Source of the DNA: UBA10649 sp963755335
GTDB taxonomy: Bacteria > Actinomycetota > Actinomycetes > S36-B12
Length of the DNA stretch: 64,000 bases
Direction: 5' to 3'
Assembly (NCBI GenBank): GCA_963755335.1
Contig: CAVWJW010000008.1
Coordinates: forward strand, 1,612,001-1,676,000
A program made the position numbers and the translations under genes. The notes beneath the pieces were generated by a model. It had not been told where the DNA came from. It saw only the letters and a list, made by a program, of their open reading frames with translations, and did not search any database. Below, one piece after another: positions 8,191 to 16,625 of the stretch; the stretch's first letter is position 1, and every line of letters begins with the position of its first letter.

Positions 8191-8336
8191 CGGTCGACTC
8201 CTTCGCAACACGCGGGCGGTCGCGCGACGGTAGCGCCGGTGACGGGCCCAGGGCAATCGCCAACCGCCCGTTTCGTTGCTTTTGCCCCCGCCGCAAACGG
8301 GGTAGATTCGGACATCTCCCCTGGCCTGGAGGTGGC
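8191..8336. promoter_or_regulatory. Shared intergenic region between lipoxygenase and COX-like peroxidase genes
   Basis: 146 bp drive two divergent genes. Plus strand: a plausible TTGCCC / 16 bp / TAGATT promoter followed by a GGAGG ribosome site four bases before the ATG at 8337. Minus strand: AAGGAG before the GTG at 8190; TACCGT is a possible -10. Divergent sharing of so short a region suggests joint regulation; no operator was recognised. Confidence 0.45.
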
Positions 8337-10836
8337 ATGAGCCTGTCCATCGATCCCGACATCTCTGCCGAGGATGCCCGCAGCAGTGCTGCACGGCTTC
8401 TCGCTCAGGGGGACTATCCCGGTGCCATCGCACTCCTCGAGGCGCAGACCGCAGTCGACCCGACGGGCGAGTCCGACGTCCTCCTCGGCGATGCCTACTT
8501 CATGACCCGGGCCTTCGACCAGGCCGAGGCGAGCTACACACGTGCCCTGGAACGCGGCCTCGCCGACGGTCGTCGAGGTGAGACGGCCCACCAGCGAGAC
8601 CGAGCCGCTATGAACCTCGTCACGGGTATGGCAGGTCACGAGCGCCAGGACGACGTCTACGCCCGGCTGTTCCAGCTCGAGCACCTGCTGGGCGGTCCGA
8701 GCCTGCCTGAGGTGAGCACCAGTCCGCCCCTGGCGGTGACGCCGCCCGAAGGGATCTCAGCGGTTGCGCGCCGCCTGCGCAACGACCTCGGCGCCGTTGC
8801 CGGTGGACTCGGTTCGTTCGTGTTCGAATCACTGACGGCAGCAGCCGGCCGCAGCGGCACCAACAACGAGGTGTGGACGAACTGGTACGCCTCGGCGAAG
8901 GGCCTGCCCGGCCAACTGGGCATCGGGGCCCGGATCCTCAAGCTGGCGTATGTGCGCGAGCAGCTGTTCGCGCACAACCTCGTCCGCCCGTACCCCCCGT
9001 CAGCGAAGACCGCGTTCCTGCGCGACCCGGGCGAGCCGCCGCCGTGGGCCACCCGCTGGCGCACCGCCGACGGCAGCTGGAACTACCTCAAGAAGGACGC
9101 CGACGGGCGTCACGACCCGATGGTGGGGGCGGCGTACACCCGGTTCTTCCGCAATGTCGGCGAGGACATCGGGCTCGCCGCGGTCTATCCCCGCGCCAAT
9201 CCGGCGACCGACCCCGTCAGTGTCCGCGAGGTCAGTCGCGCCGTCTTCGCGCCGACGGGCGAGCGCACTGTCGTGCCGTTCCTGAACCTGTGGGCGGCCG
9301 TGTGGATCCAGTTCATGACGCACGACTGGGTGAGCCACGGTTCGGGCTCGGAGGAGCACACCGCGGAGGTTCCGCTCGCCGAGAACGACCCCCTCCGTGC
9401 GTACGGCGTACGGCACCTGACCATCCGCACGACCCCAGCGGATCCCACCCGCCAGCCCGAAGAGGTCAACGCACCGCCCACGCACCTCAACGAGGTGACG
9501 CATTGGTGGGACGGCTCGCAGATCTACGGCAGCGACGTCGCAGACGCAGATGCGGCTTCGCTCGTTCGAGGGCGGACGGATCACGGTCACCGACGAGGGC
9601 CGGCTGCCCGTCGATCAGGAGCTCGGCACCGAGCAGACCGGCTTCGTCCGCAACTGGTGGGTGGCACTCGGCGTCATCCACACGCTCTTCGTCCGCGAGC
9701 ACAACGCGATCTGCGCACGTCTCGCCAGCGAGTACCCCACCTGGGGCGACGAGGAGCTGTTCCAGACCGCGCGCCTGATCAATGCCGCCGTGATGGCGAA
9801 GATCCACACGGTGGAGTGGACGCCGGCCATCCTGCCCAACCAGACGCTCACGGAGGGCATGTACGCGAACTGGTACGGCGCGCTCACGGCCGTCTTCGGC
9901 GGCACGCGCAAGAAGGCCCTCGAGGAGATCCCAATCCGCAATCGGGAGCTCGGCGGGATCGTCGGGAACCCGCAGGCGGACTTCGCCAAGTACGGCCTCA
10001 GCGAGGAGTTCACCGCGGTCTATCGCCTCCACTCGCTGCTGCCCGACACCGTCAGGGTCTTCCACCATGGTGAGAGCGAACTGGCGGCCGAGATACCGCT
10101 GCTGCGCACCCGGCATGCCGCGTCGCCGGCACTGATCGATGAGCACGGCCTGGAGAACATGGCCCTCTCCTTGGGGATCCAGCACCCTGGCGCGCTCGTG
10201 CACAACAACTACCCGGCCGCCATCCTCGACATGAGCATCCCGGGCCAGCCGCTCATCGACCTCGGCGCGCTCGACGTCTTCCGCGATCGTGAACGCGGCA
10301 TCCCGCCGTACAACCAGTTGCGCAAGGAGCTGGGGCTGCATCGGGTCCCGAGCTTCGACGAACTGACCGAAGACGCCGACCTGGCCCAGACCCTGCGCGA
10401 GCTGTACGGCCAGACCGACGACGGCCAGGACCGCATCGACGACATGGACCTGCTCGTGGGCACGCTGTGCGAGGGCCATCGCCCCGACGGCTTCGGCTTC
10501 GGCGAGACCCTGTTCCAGGTGTTCATCCTCAACGCCAGCTGGCGACTCCTCGGCGACCGCTACTTCACCGACGACTTCCGAGAGGAGGTCTACACCCGAG
10601 TGGGCCTCGACTGGATCGACACGGTCACCATGAAGTCACTGCTGCTCCGCAACTTCCCCGGTCTGGACGACACGGCGCTCGCGAACGTACGAAACGCCTT
10701 CGAGCCGTGGGAGGCCGGCCGCCTCGATCCACAACGCCACCCCCTCCGGGCCTTCGACAAGTCGCTCGCGGCGGACCCCTGGGCGGGCGACAGCCCCAAC
10801 AGCCCCCTGACGGGCCACGCGGCCGCCGATGCCTGA
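8337..10836 (+). CDS. TPR-like / animal-type haem peroxidase (cyclooxygenase/alpha-dioxygenase superfamily), one frameshift
   Basis: About 832 residues once a +1 shift near 9550 is bridged. Residues ~10-110 are helical repeats of TPR type (ARLLAQGDYPGAIALLEAQ, SYTRALERG). The peroxidase domain follows. WIQFMTHDWVSHG holds the distal haem His (codon 9321-9323). HTLFVREHNAICARL and WGDEELFQTARLI are very close to the matching COX segments. EFTAVYRLHSLLPDT matches EFNTLYHWHPLLPDT of COX-1, giving the radical-forming Tyr (codon 10021-10023) and the proximal His (10030-10032). This Tyr marks fatty-acid dioxygenases such as COX, plant alpha-DOX and fungal Ppo, rather than plain peroxidases. The start has a GGAGG site. 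The frame changes at GACGCAGATGCGG; removing one base restores the conserved reading. The 3' end overlaps yjbR by 8 bp. Confidence 0.85.
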
Positions 10837-11173
10837 GCCCGACCTGCTGTCGTACTGCCTCAGCAAGCCCGGCGCATGGCAGGACCAGCCGTGGGAGGAC
10901 GACATCGTCGTGAAGGTCGGCAGCAAGATCTTCGCGTTCCTGGGCGATCCCGGTGACGAGTCGATCGGCCTCAAGTGCGCGTCGACCCGCGAGGAGGCTG
11001 ACGAGTGGCTGCATCGTTTCCCGGAGGACGCGTCGTCCATGCCCTATATCGGTCGATCGGGCTGGAACACCCTCCGTGCCGACGGCGCCATCCCCCGGCA
11101 CGAGGTGCTGGAGGCGATCGACGCATCGTACGACTGGGTCGTCGCCAAGCTGCCCAGGCGCGAACGCCCCTAG
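10829..11173 (+). CDS. MmcQ/YjbR-family protein
   Basis: 114 residues, full length for the YjbR (MmcQ) double-wing fold. Recognisable parts are LLSYCLSKPGAWQDQPWED at the N-terminus, KVGSKIFAFLG, and the C-terminal SGWNTLRADGAIPRHEVLE with the usual aromatic and Asp residues, ending in SYDWVVAKLP. Family members were called DNA-binding on structural grounds; cellular roles are unclear. The ATG lies inside the 3' end of the COX-like gene (8-bp overlap), so the two are co-translated. The stop overlaps the stop of the convergent epoxide hydrolase gene by four bases (CTAG). Confidence 0.85.
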   Translation: MPEPDLLSYCLSKPGAWQDQPWEDDIVVKVGSKIFAFLGDPGDESIGLKCASTREEADEWLHRFPEDASSMPYIGRSGWNTLRADGAIPRHEVLEAIDASYDWVVAKLPRRERP

Positions 11174-12346
11174 CCTCCGACGCTTCCCAACGCCCGTCGC
11201 ACCGATTCGATGAAGAGGTCCGGCTGCTCCCACGAGCCGAAGTGGCCGCCCACCGGCATGACCTCCCAGTCGACGATGTTCAGGCACCGCTCAGCCCACG
11301 GGCGCGGCCACCGACGGATGTCCGTCGGGAAGATCGACACCGACGTCGGCACGGTCACGAACGGCGGGTCGGGATCAACGCGCTTCTGCTGCGCCCACTC
11401 CCAGTACAGCCGGCACGCCGACCCGATCGTTCCGGTGACCCAGTAGATCGTGGCGTTGGCCAGCAGCTGGTCGCGAGTGAGGGCATCCTCCACATCGCCG
11501 TCCATCACGGTGAACGAGCGGCACATATCGACGAGCCACGAGAGCAGGCCGGCCGGTGAGTCGTTCATGGCCACGGCCATCGTGTGCGGGCGATGCGCAG
11601 TTCGTGTTGACGTGGTTCACGCGACCTGTCGCCACGGCGCGATCCCAGTAGGCGAGGCTCTCTCGCTCGAAGTCGGTCAGGACCTCGAGCTCGCCATCCG
11701 CGGGTGGCTTGCCGGTCGGCATCGTCAGGTGCATGGCGGTCACGCTCGACGAGCGATCGGAGCGCGCAAGATCGGTGATGATGTTGGCACCCCAGTCACC
11801 GCCGGCCGCCGCGTACCGCGGGTATCCGAGCTGCTGCATGAGGTCGTCGAACGCACGCGAGATTCGCCGACCGTTCCACCCGCGCTCAGACGTGGGGCCT
11901 GAGAACCCGTACCCCGGGATGGACGGGCACACCACATGGAAGGCAGGCGCCCCCGGCGCACCGTGCGCATCCGGGTCGCTGAGCGGGCCCATGACGTCGA
12001 TGAACTCGATCACCGAGCCCGGCCATCCGTGCACGAGCAGCAGCGGGATGGCGTCCGGTCGTGGAGACCGCTGGTGGAACGCGTGGATGCGCTGCCCGTC
12101 GATGACCGCCTCCACCTGACCGAAGGCGTTGAACCGCTCCTGTGTCGCGTACCAGTCGAAGTCCTCGACCCATGTCCGGCAGAGGTCGCGGAGGTAGCCC
12201 AGATCAGTCCCGTACTCCCACCCGGACCCGTCGATCCCGCCGAACCAGCGGGTGCGCCGCACGCGATCCTTCAAGTCGTCGATCGCCGATGCCGGCACGT
12301 CGATGCGGGTGCTCGTGACGGGCGAGGGCGGATGCGTCGAGGACAT
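11170..12346 (-). CDS. Epoxide hydrolase (alpha/beta hydrolase with EHN domain), one frameshift
   Basis: About 391 residues after bridging a +1 shift near 11590-11615. The N-terminal EHN cap segment contains DLKDRVRRTRWFGGIDGSGW and YLRDLCRTWVEDFDW. The core has LLLVHGWPGSVIEF (HGWP oxyanion loop), YAAAGGDWGANII with the nucleophile Asp of GGDWG, and MPVGGHFGSWEQPDLF with the catalytic His. All active-site parts are therefore present. The enzyme opens epoxides to diols, as microsomal-type epoxide hydrolases do. It converges on the COX-like peroxidase/yjbR pair, so a role in processing fatty-acid epoxides is attractive but unproven. The start ATG is leaderless: TAGTGT lies six bases upstream. 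Confidence 0.87.
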
Positions 12347-12352
12347 GCGCGC

Positions 12353-12358
12353 ACACTA
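12353..12358 (-). promoter_or_regulatory. -10 box, leaderless promoter of the epoxide hydrolase gene
   Basis: TAGTGT, six bases before the ATG at 12346; no ribosome site. It lies back to back with the promoter of the divergent AhpD-like gene. Confidence 0.45.
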
Positions 12359-12380
12359 GCCGCGCAGGCGAAGGACCGCC

Positions 12381-12409
12381 TTGTGCTTACGGGAGCACAC
12401 CCTTAGCGT
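12381..12409 (+). promoter_or_regulatory. Leaderless promoter of the AhpD/CMD-like gene
   Basis: -35 TTGTGC (12381-12386), 17-bp spacer, -10 TAGCGT (12404-12409), then six bases to the ATG at 12416. This is the best complete example of the leaderless pattern in the window. Confidence 0.6.
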
Positions 12410-12415
12410 GGCGGC

Positions 12416-13360
12416 ATGACGGTCAGTCGGTACTTCCGGACCCTTCGGCCCGAGGCAGCCCACGAGCTCGATGTCGTCATGGCGACCGCACGGCGGACGG
12501 TCGACCCGCTTCTGCTCGACCTCATGAGCCTGTCCATCGCTCAGCTGATCGGACATGCGCCGGCCGCCGATCCCGGCACCTACCCCTCGTCAGGCCAGCT
12601 CTCCGAGCTCGAACGCGACTGCATTGCGTTCACCGAGCAGTTCGTCATCGACGTCAGCGGGATCAGCGACGCCCAACGCGAGGCCATTCGCGGGTACTTC
12701 CCCGGTGATCAGGCACGCCTGTTCGCGTCAGCACTCTATGTCACGGAGTTCACTCAGAGACTCGAGCTGATGGCTCCGCGACTTCTGCCCTCCCCCGCGG
12801 TCGAGCTCCTCGACGCAGGCAGCATGGGCGACATCGTCGAGGTATCGACAGTGACCGAACCGCTGACGGTGGTCGATGCCTTGCGCGGCTACCAGGACGC
12901 CGTGATGCGCGGCGTCGACCTCGACCCGGTCGTGACGGAGCTCGTGCGCCTGCGGTGCGCGCGGACGCACGACTGCCGAATCTGCAAGACACTTCGGCTC
13001 GACAGCGCGCGAGCGGCCGGGGTGGACGACGACATGACGGCGAAGGTGGACTTCTACGAGGAGACGGACCTTGCCGAGCCGCTGAAGCTGGCGCTGCGCA
13101 TCACGGATGCCTTCATCACGCGTCCTGACACGATGTCCGAGCAGACGGCTCTGGCGGCGCGGGCCCACTACACCCCCGAGCAACTGGCGGAGATGTGCCT
13201 CGACATCACCAAGTGGAGCACCCAGAAGATCCATGTGTCGCTGGGCACGGATGGCGCCGACCGGCTGCCCGTCGGCGCCGACGGCGTCAGCTACTTCGAC
13301 TTCGGTGACGACGGCGCGGTGGCGGGGTACTCGCCGACTCCGTCCACGATCGGCACCTGA
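12416..13360 (+). CDS. Carboxymuconolactone decarboxylase / AhpD-family protein
   Basis: 314 residues. The C-terminal half carries the AhpD-type redox centre: LRCARTHDCRICKTLRLDSA, a Cys-x-x-Cys (CRIC) preceded by His, followed by YTPEQLAEMCLDITKWSTQKI. The N-terminal half (residues ~25-130) has a similar helical layout but no Cys pair, so this may be a tandem CMD fold with one active half. AhpD-type proteins act as alkylhydroperoxidases or thiol reductants. Next to a lipoxygenase/peroxidase cluster, a peroxide-linked role is possible but is inference. The start is set by the leaderless promoter. Confidence 0.8.
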   Translation: MTVSRYFRTLRPEAAHELDVVMATARRTVDPLLLDLMSLSIAQLIGHAPAADPGTYPSSGQLSELERDCIAFTEQFVIDVSGISDAQREAIRGYFPGDQARLFASALYVTEFTQRLELMAPRLLPSPAVELLDAGSMGDIVEVSTVTEPLTVVDALRGYQDAVMRGVDLDPVVTELVRLRCARTHDCRICKTLRLDSARAAGVDDDMTAKVDFYEETDLAEPLKLALRITDAFITRPDTMSEQTALAARAHYTPEQLAEMCLDITKWSTQKIHVSLGTDGADRLPVGADGVSYFDFGDDGAVAGYSPTPSTIGT

Positions 13361-13488
13361 GCCGTTCGCACTGCTGCTAGCGAGGCAGTCGAGGGAAGGC
13401 CGCCACCACACGAGTGCTGCGGACGAACGCCGGAGAAGGACATGGGCAGGCCCTTGTCCGTCGAGGGGCTGCTCACCAGGTCGTCGGC

Positions 13489-13779
13489 CTAGTCGAAGAG
13501 CAGGACGGCACCCGACGCGTCGGCTGCGGCGAGCACTCGATCGAGATTCGCCTCGGTCTCGCCGAGCCACGTGAGTGCCACCTGACTCAGGTCGACACGT
13601 AGCAGCGAGCTACCGAGGGCGTGGGCCAGGGCCTCAGCGGCGAGGCGGCGGGCCCGGCGGTCGTCACCCACGAGCATGGCGATCCGGCCCCCTACCGGCG
13701 CGGCAGCGAACTCGACCAGCGAGGCAACAGTCGAAGGAGGCGCGTTCACGTCCGCCCAGATGACCGTGGGCGTCATCAT
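13489..13779 (-). pseudogene. AAA-family ATPase remnant ending at the Walker B motif
   Basis: The visible protein contains RRLAAEALAHALGSSLLRVD, SQVALTWLGETEANLDRVLA and SGAVLLFD, then a TAG stop. These match the N-terminal half of AAA ATPases, where the last part continues FDEAD. The codon after FD is TAG where GAG (Glu) is expected, and the frame goes on with ADDLV, so a nonsense change at the Walker B Glu is likely. The Walker A loop is also ruined: GDDRRARR stands where a GPPGTGKT-type loop belongs. Both lesions mean no ATPase activity. The rest of the gene downstream (13361-13488) is not recognisable. Confidence 0.6.
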
Positions 13780-13881
13780 GCACTCGGGCGGCGTCCGGAG
13801 TCCGTCCGTGCAGCGCACCTGCCCATTTCACCACCGCGTGGGTGCTTGTGTGAAAGATCCCCCCGACCTACCGTCGTACAA

Positions 13882-13917
13882 GGAAGGCGGCTGTTCTCCC
13901 CCGTGCAGCCGTCTTCC
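13882..13917 (-). terminator. Hairpin after the DJ-1-like pseudogene
   Basis: GGAAGGCGGCTG (13882-13893) and CAGCCGTCTTCC (13906-13917) form a 12-bp stem with one mismatch around a 12-base loop. It lies directly after the stop of the minus-strand lipoprotein/DJ-1 pair. No strong U-run follows. Confidence 0.5.
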
Positions 13918-14438
13918 CTAAGCCGTGCGTGCGGGCATGAAGGCGCGCACACGGCCCAGGGCCCTATCGACGTACTCGTCCTTCTCTCCCACCGGCGCTA
14001 TGTAGAACTGGGCCTCGCGTGCCGTCGCAAGATCGGCCAGGGAGGCGATGATCCACGCCGCGAGGTACTGGCTCGACAGGCAGCCACCCGCGGTCGCGAC
14101 GTTTCCAGAGGCATAGAACGGCTGGTCGACGACGTTCGCCCCGGCCTCGACCACCCACGGCTTGGTGACCAGGTCGGTGCACACGGGAACGTCGTTCAGC
14201 AGTCCGAGCGCGTCCTCATGCCGCTGCCCACGATGACCGCGTCCGCGTCGGGCAGGTCGCCCAGCCGCATCTGCCCCTTTACCGTCACGCCGTTCATGGA
14301 CGTGACCTGCTCGGTGGGGCTGGCGATCGCGACGGTCCAATCGGGTCGGTTGACGCGACCCAACATGTAGGAGGCGACGAAGGAGTCGATCTCGCTGAAC
14401 CCGTCCAGCGTGATACGGCGATTGTCGGCATCCGACAA
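13918..14438 (-). pseudogene. DJ-1/PfpI-family protein with an internal deletion removing the nucleophile elbow
   Basis: The N-terminal part (ITLDGFSEIDSFVASYML, DADAVIVGSGMRT) and the C-terminal part (LGLLNDVPVCTDLVTKPW, GNVATAGGCLSSQYLAAWII, then PVGEKDEYVDRALGRV) both match DJ-1/PfpI proteins. They lie in two frames and abut near 14215. In the family about 28 residues normally lie between these blocks and hold the Cys nucleophile elbow (xCSG or CTG type). There is no room for them here, and the shift is -1 rather than the +1 common elsewhere in the window, so a real deletion is likely. The Cys in ATAGGCL remains. The gene follows the lipoprotein gene by three bases. Confidence 0.6.
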
Positions 14439-14441
14439 ACG

Positions 14442-14913
14442 CTAGTTCGTCTGGCAGGCTCCGCGCCACAGCGAGAGCGGCACCTCGGTGTCGGTGGGAT
14501 AGGCGGGCGACCCGCCGCTCGTCGGCAGTGTTCCGCACACCGCAGTGCGATCCTGCTCGACCCACGATCCGCCCTCGGCTCCGGAACAGCAGCGTGATGT
14601 CGATCTGCCCGTCCTCACTGCCATCCGGGGGCCCGATCGTCGGGGCCACGACGGCCCAGCCGTCGACGCACTCGACACCGCCAAGTCGCACGAGCGCCTG
14701 GTCCTTGCCGATTGACGTGACGACGGCGGGAGTGATGGTCAGCGCATCGCACGCCGGCTGACCGGCGTTCGCCGAGGATGACGACGTCGACGCAGACGCC
14801 GCCGGAGCAGTTGCCGATGGCGACGGCGCGGATTCCGAACTCGATCCGCACGAGGCGGTCAGCAGCGCAGCGAGACCGACCTTCGCCGCGACGAAGAGGA
14901 CTGACTCACGCAT
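14442..14913 (-). CDS. Small secreted lipoprotein, one frameshift
   Basis: About 156 residues after removing one G from a GGG run near 14570. ATG with GGGAGT upstream. The signal peptide ends in a lipobox, LLTASCGSSS, with Cys22 as lipidation site. A Ser/Ala/Pro-rich linker of ~25 residues follows, then a folded domain: ALTITPAVVTSIGKDQALVR, WAVVAPTIGPPDG, DITLLFRS, and after the shift GSWVEQDRTAVCG, ending in LWRGACQTN. Three Cys in the domain may pair. It is anchored on the outer face of the membrane. No family was recognised. It is upstream of, and probably co-transcribed with, the broken DJ-1 gene. Confidence 0.65.
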
Positions 14914-15033
14914 GCCCGACTCCCTGCAGTTGGGGCACCCGCGAACGCCGGTGCCATCGCCAACGTAGGGGACGATGCCTCTGCGACTCCTGACGTGGGA
15001 CTGTGACGTTCGACGCCCGTCACCAGGCCGCGA

Positions 15034-15573
15034 CTACTCCCCCGTCGATCCGTCGATCGACTCGCGCAGCAGGTCGGCGTGGCCGTCGTGACGGGCGTAC
15101 TCCTCGATGAGGTGGCACACGATCCAGCGCAGAGAGATGCGCTGTCCGTCCTCCTCCTCCTGCGACAGGGCGCCGAGTCCGTCCGGCGTGGCCAACGCAT
15201 CGGCGATGACCCTGTCTGACACGTCGATCGACTCGTCGAACCAGGCGAAGAGCTGCTCGGCAGACGCATCCGCTGACGACGTGAACGACCAGTTGGCGTC
15301 GGAGTGATCCATCTGATCGAACCAGGACGGCATCACGACCCCGCCGGCGAAGAACTCGTTCAGCCAGCCCGCCTCGACCACGGCCACGTGCTTGAGGATT
15401 CCCCCGAGCGTCATCGTCGTTGGCGGCATCGACGTAGCCAGTTGTGCGGCGGTGAGGCCGCTGCACTTCCAGCGAAGCGTGTCGCGCTGGTAGTTCAAGA
15501 AGCCCAGCAATGTCGCCGCCTCGTCGGCTGCGGCGGGCGGGTTGATGCGATCCTCAGCCCCGAAGGTCGTCAT
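15034..15573 (-). CDS. DinB/DUF664-family protein
   Basis: 179 residues, a four-helix-bundle DinB-like protein. The putative metal ligands are present: His in GGILKHVAVVEAGW, and the C-terminal HLIEEYARHDGHADLLRE, which gives two more His. The fold is shared with mycothiol-dependent enzymes of actinomycetes. The reaction is unknown; thiol transfer or detoxification is typical for relatives. A second DUF664 gene lies at 48441-48938 with HMIEETARHNGHLD at the same place. The start is supported by a TACGTT box exactly six bases upstream of the ATG (leaderless). Confidence 0.85.
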   Translation of the reverse strand: MTTFGAEDRINPPAAADEAATLLGFLNYQRDTLRWKCSGLTAAQLATSMPPTTMTLGGILKHVAVVEAGWLNEFFAGGVVMPSWFDQMDHSDANWSFTSSADASAEQLFAWFDESIDVSDRVIADALATPDGLGALSQEEEDGQRISLRWIVCHLIEEYARHDGHADLLRESIDGSTGE

Positions 15574-15579
15574 TCAACC

Positions 15580-15585
15580 AACGTA
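15580..15585 (-). promoter_or_regulatory. -10 box, leaderless promoter of the DUF664 gene
   Basis: TACGTT followed by six bases (GGTTGA) and the ATG at 15573. No clear -35 was found. Confidence 0.45.
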
Positions 15586-15694
15586 CACGCGTCGGCGGCT
15601 TGTCGGCACGAGTCGCCCATCGTCGTGAAGCTCTCTCCGCCGTGGGCGTGCCGCGACGGAAATTCCTGCTCGATCGGACAGGTTAAGGCCCGCC

Positions 15695-15730
15695 GTGACG
15701 CTGCAGAAGAGGACCCCTCTGCAGCGTCAC
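15695..15730. terminator. Perfect 13-bp inverted repeat (terminator-like hairpin)
   Basis: GTGACGCTGCAGA (15695-15707) and its exact complement TCTGCAGCGTCAC (15718-15730) around a 10-base loop. It lies 33 bp after the stop of the small zinc-ribbon gene on the minus strand and 110 bp before the DUF664 start. It lacks a long T-run, so it may act as an intrinsic terminator or an mRNA 3'-end structure. Confidence 0.5.
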
Positions 15731-15763
15731 CTCTTGGAGGCCGATTTCCAGTGACCTACCACG

Positions 15764-15949
15764 TCACCACCCGGCGGGATCAATCATCCCTCTCGGAATC
15801 GTGCTCGGGGCTGTGTCGTCGATCTTGTTGCAGCGTGTGCAGGCAAGGAATCTCGTTTGGCCGTCGTCACCGCCTCGGAGCTTCCAGTCGTGAAGGCGGA
15901 TCATGCACCGGAAGGACTGTCTGCGTTCTCCGTCGTAGCCTGCGCTCAT
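15764..15949 (-). CDS. Small zinc-ribbon-like protein (61 aa)
   Basis: The start ATG at 15949 has an excellent ribosome site (GAGGAGG, five bases away), which favours it over longer starts. The product has Cys15, then FLACTRCNKIDD with a Cys-x-x-Cys at residues 38 and 41, plus His20 in RLHDWKLRG. Four ligands (CHCC) could hold one zinc. Small proteins of this shape occur in phages and actinomycete genomes; the function is unknown. The gene sits next to the tRNA-Pro repeat scar, so it may belong to a mobile element remnant. Confidence 0.55.
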   Translation of the reverse strand: MSAGYDGERRQSFRCMIRLHDWKLRGGDDGQTRFLACTRCNKIDDTAPSTIPRGMIDPAGW

Positions 15950-16036
15950 GTGGGCCTCCTCGCGAATGCCAACGAAAGTACTCCGGCGGCCTGCACCCGA
16001 CAAGGTCCATCAGGGTCTGGAGGGTCATCTCTCAGG

Positions 16037-16121
16037 TGACGAACCCGCCTCATCGAATGGGGGGATCAATGAGGCGGGCCGCCGTCGGGCCGACAGGATT
16101 TAAACCTGCGACCCCTTGACC
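16037..16121 (-). repeat. Direct repeat copy 1: partial duplicate of the tRNA-Pro 3' half plus terminator
   Basis: 85 bp almost identical to 16419-16504. It contains the T-arm and acceptor 3' strand of tRNA-Pro (GACAGGATTTAAACCTGC instead of GACAGGATTTGAACCTGC) and then the hairpin CCCGCCTCAT / ATGAGGCGGG, which is perfect in this copy. The tRNA 5' half is absent, so it is not a tRNA gene. It has the shape of an att site or a tandem-duplication boundary. Confidence 0.75.
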
Positions 16122-16418
16122 TCCGAGCGTGTCGAGTCCCCGTCCGGTTCGCATGGAAGCGGTGATCGAGCGGCCGCCCGCACCGCGGTGGATCGGTGAG
16201 CTGCCGTTCCCCGTCCGCACGGACTGGTGGCCGGGGACGCTGCTGTCGTGGCGGTGGGTGGACCGGGAACGGGCGCTGTGGTCCGGGCTCGTCCGGTACC
16301 TGCGGGAGGGACCCAACTACGAGCACGCCGTGTCGGGTGAGCTGATCGACGTCCTGCCGCTGCCCGTTGCCGACGACGGGACCCGGTTGGGGATGAATGG
16401 TGGGTTGACCCCCGAAAA

Positions 16419-16541
<123 letters not shown>

Positions 16542-16613
16542 TTGCTCGCATGTGGAGCGTCGCAAACCCTACACGGTGCCTCCTGCGATCCCGGAACCGC
16601 TCGGTCGCGCGAG

Positions 16614-16619
16614 TACGTT
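16614..16619 (+). promoter_or_regulatory. -10 box, leaderless promoter of the secreted lipase gene
   Basis: TACGTT followed by six bases (GACTAA) and the GTG start at 16626; no ribosome site and no clear -35. Confidence 0.45.
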
Positions 16620-16625
16620 GACTAA

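Noticed and set aside
16093..16165. Second tRNA-Pro gene at repeat copy 1
   Set aside because: Only the T-arm and acceptor 3' strand are present; the 5' half cannot be folded.
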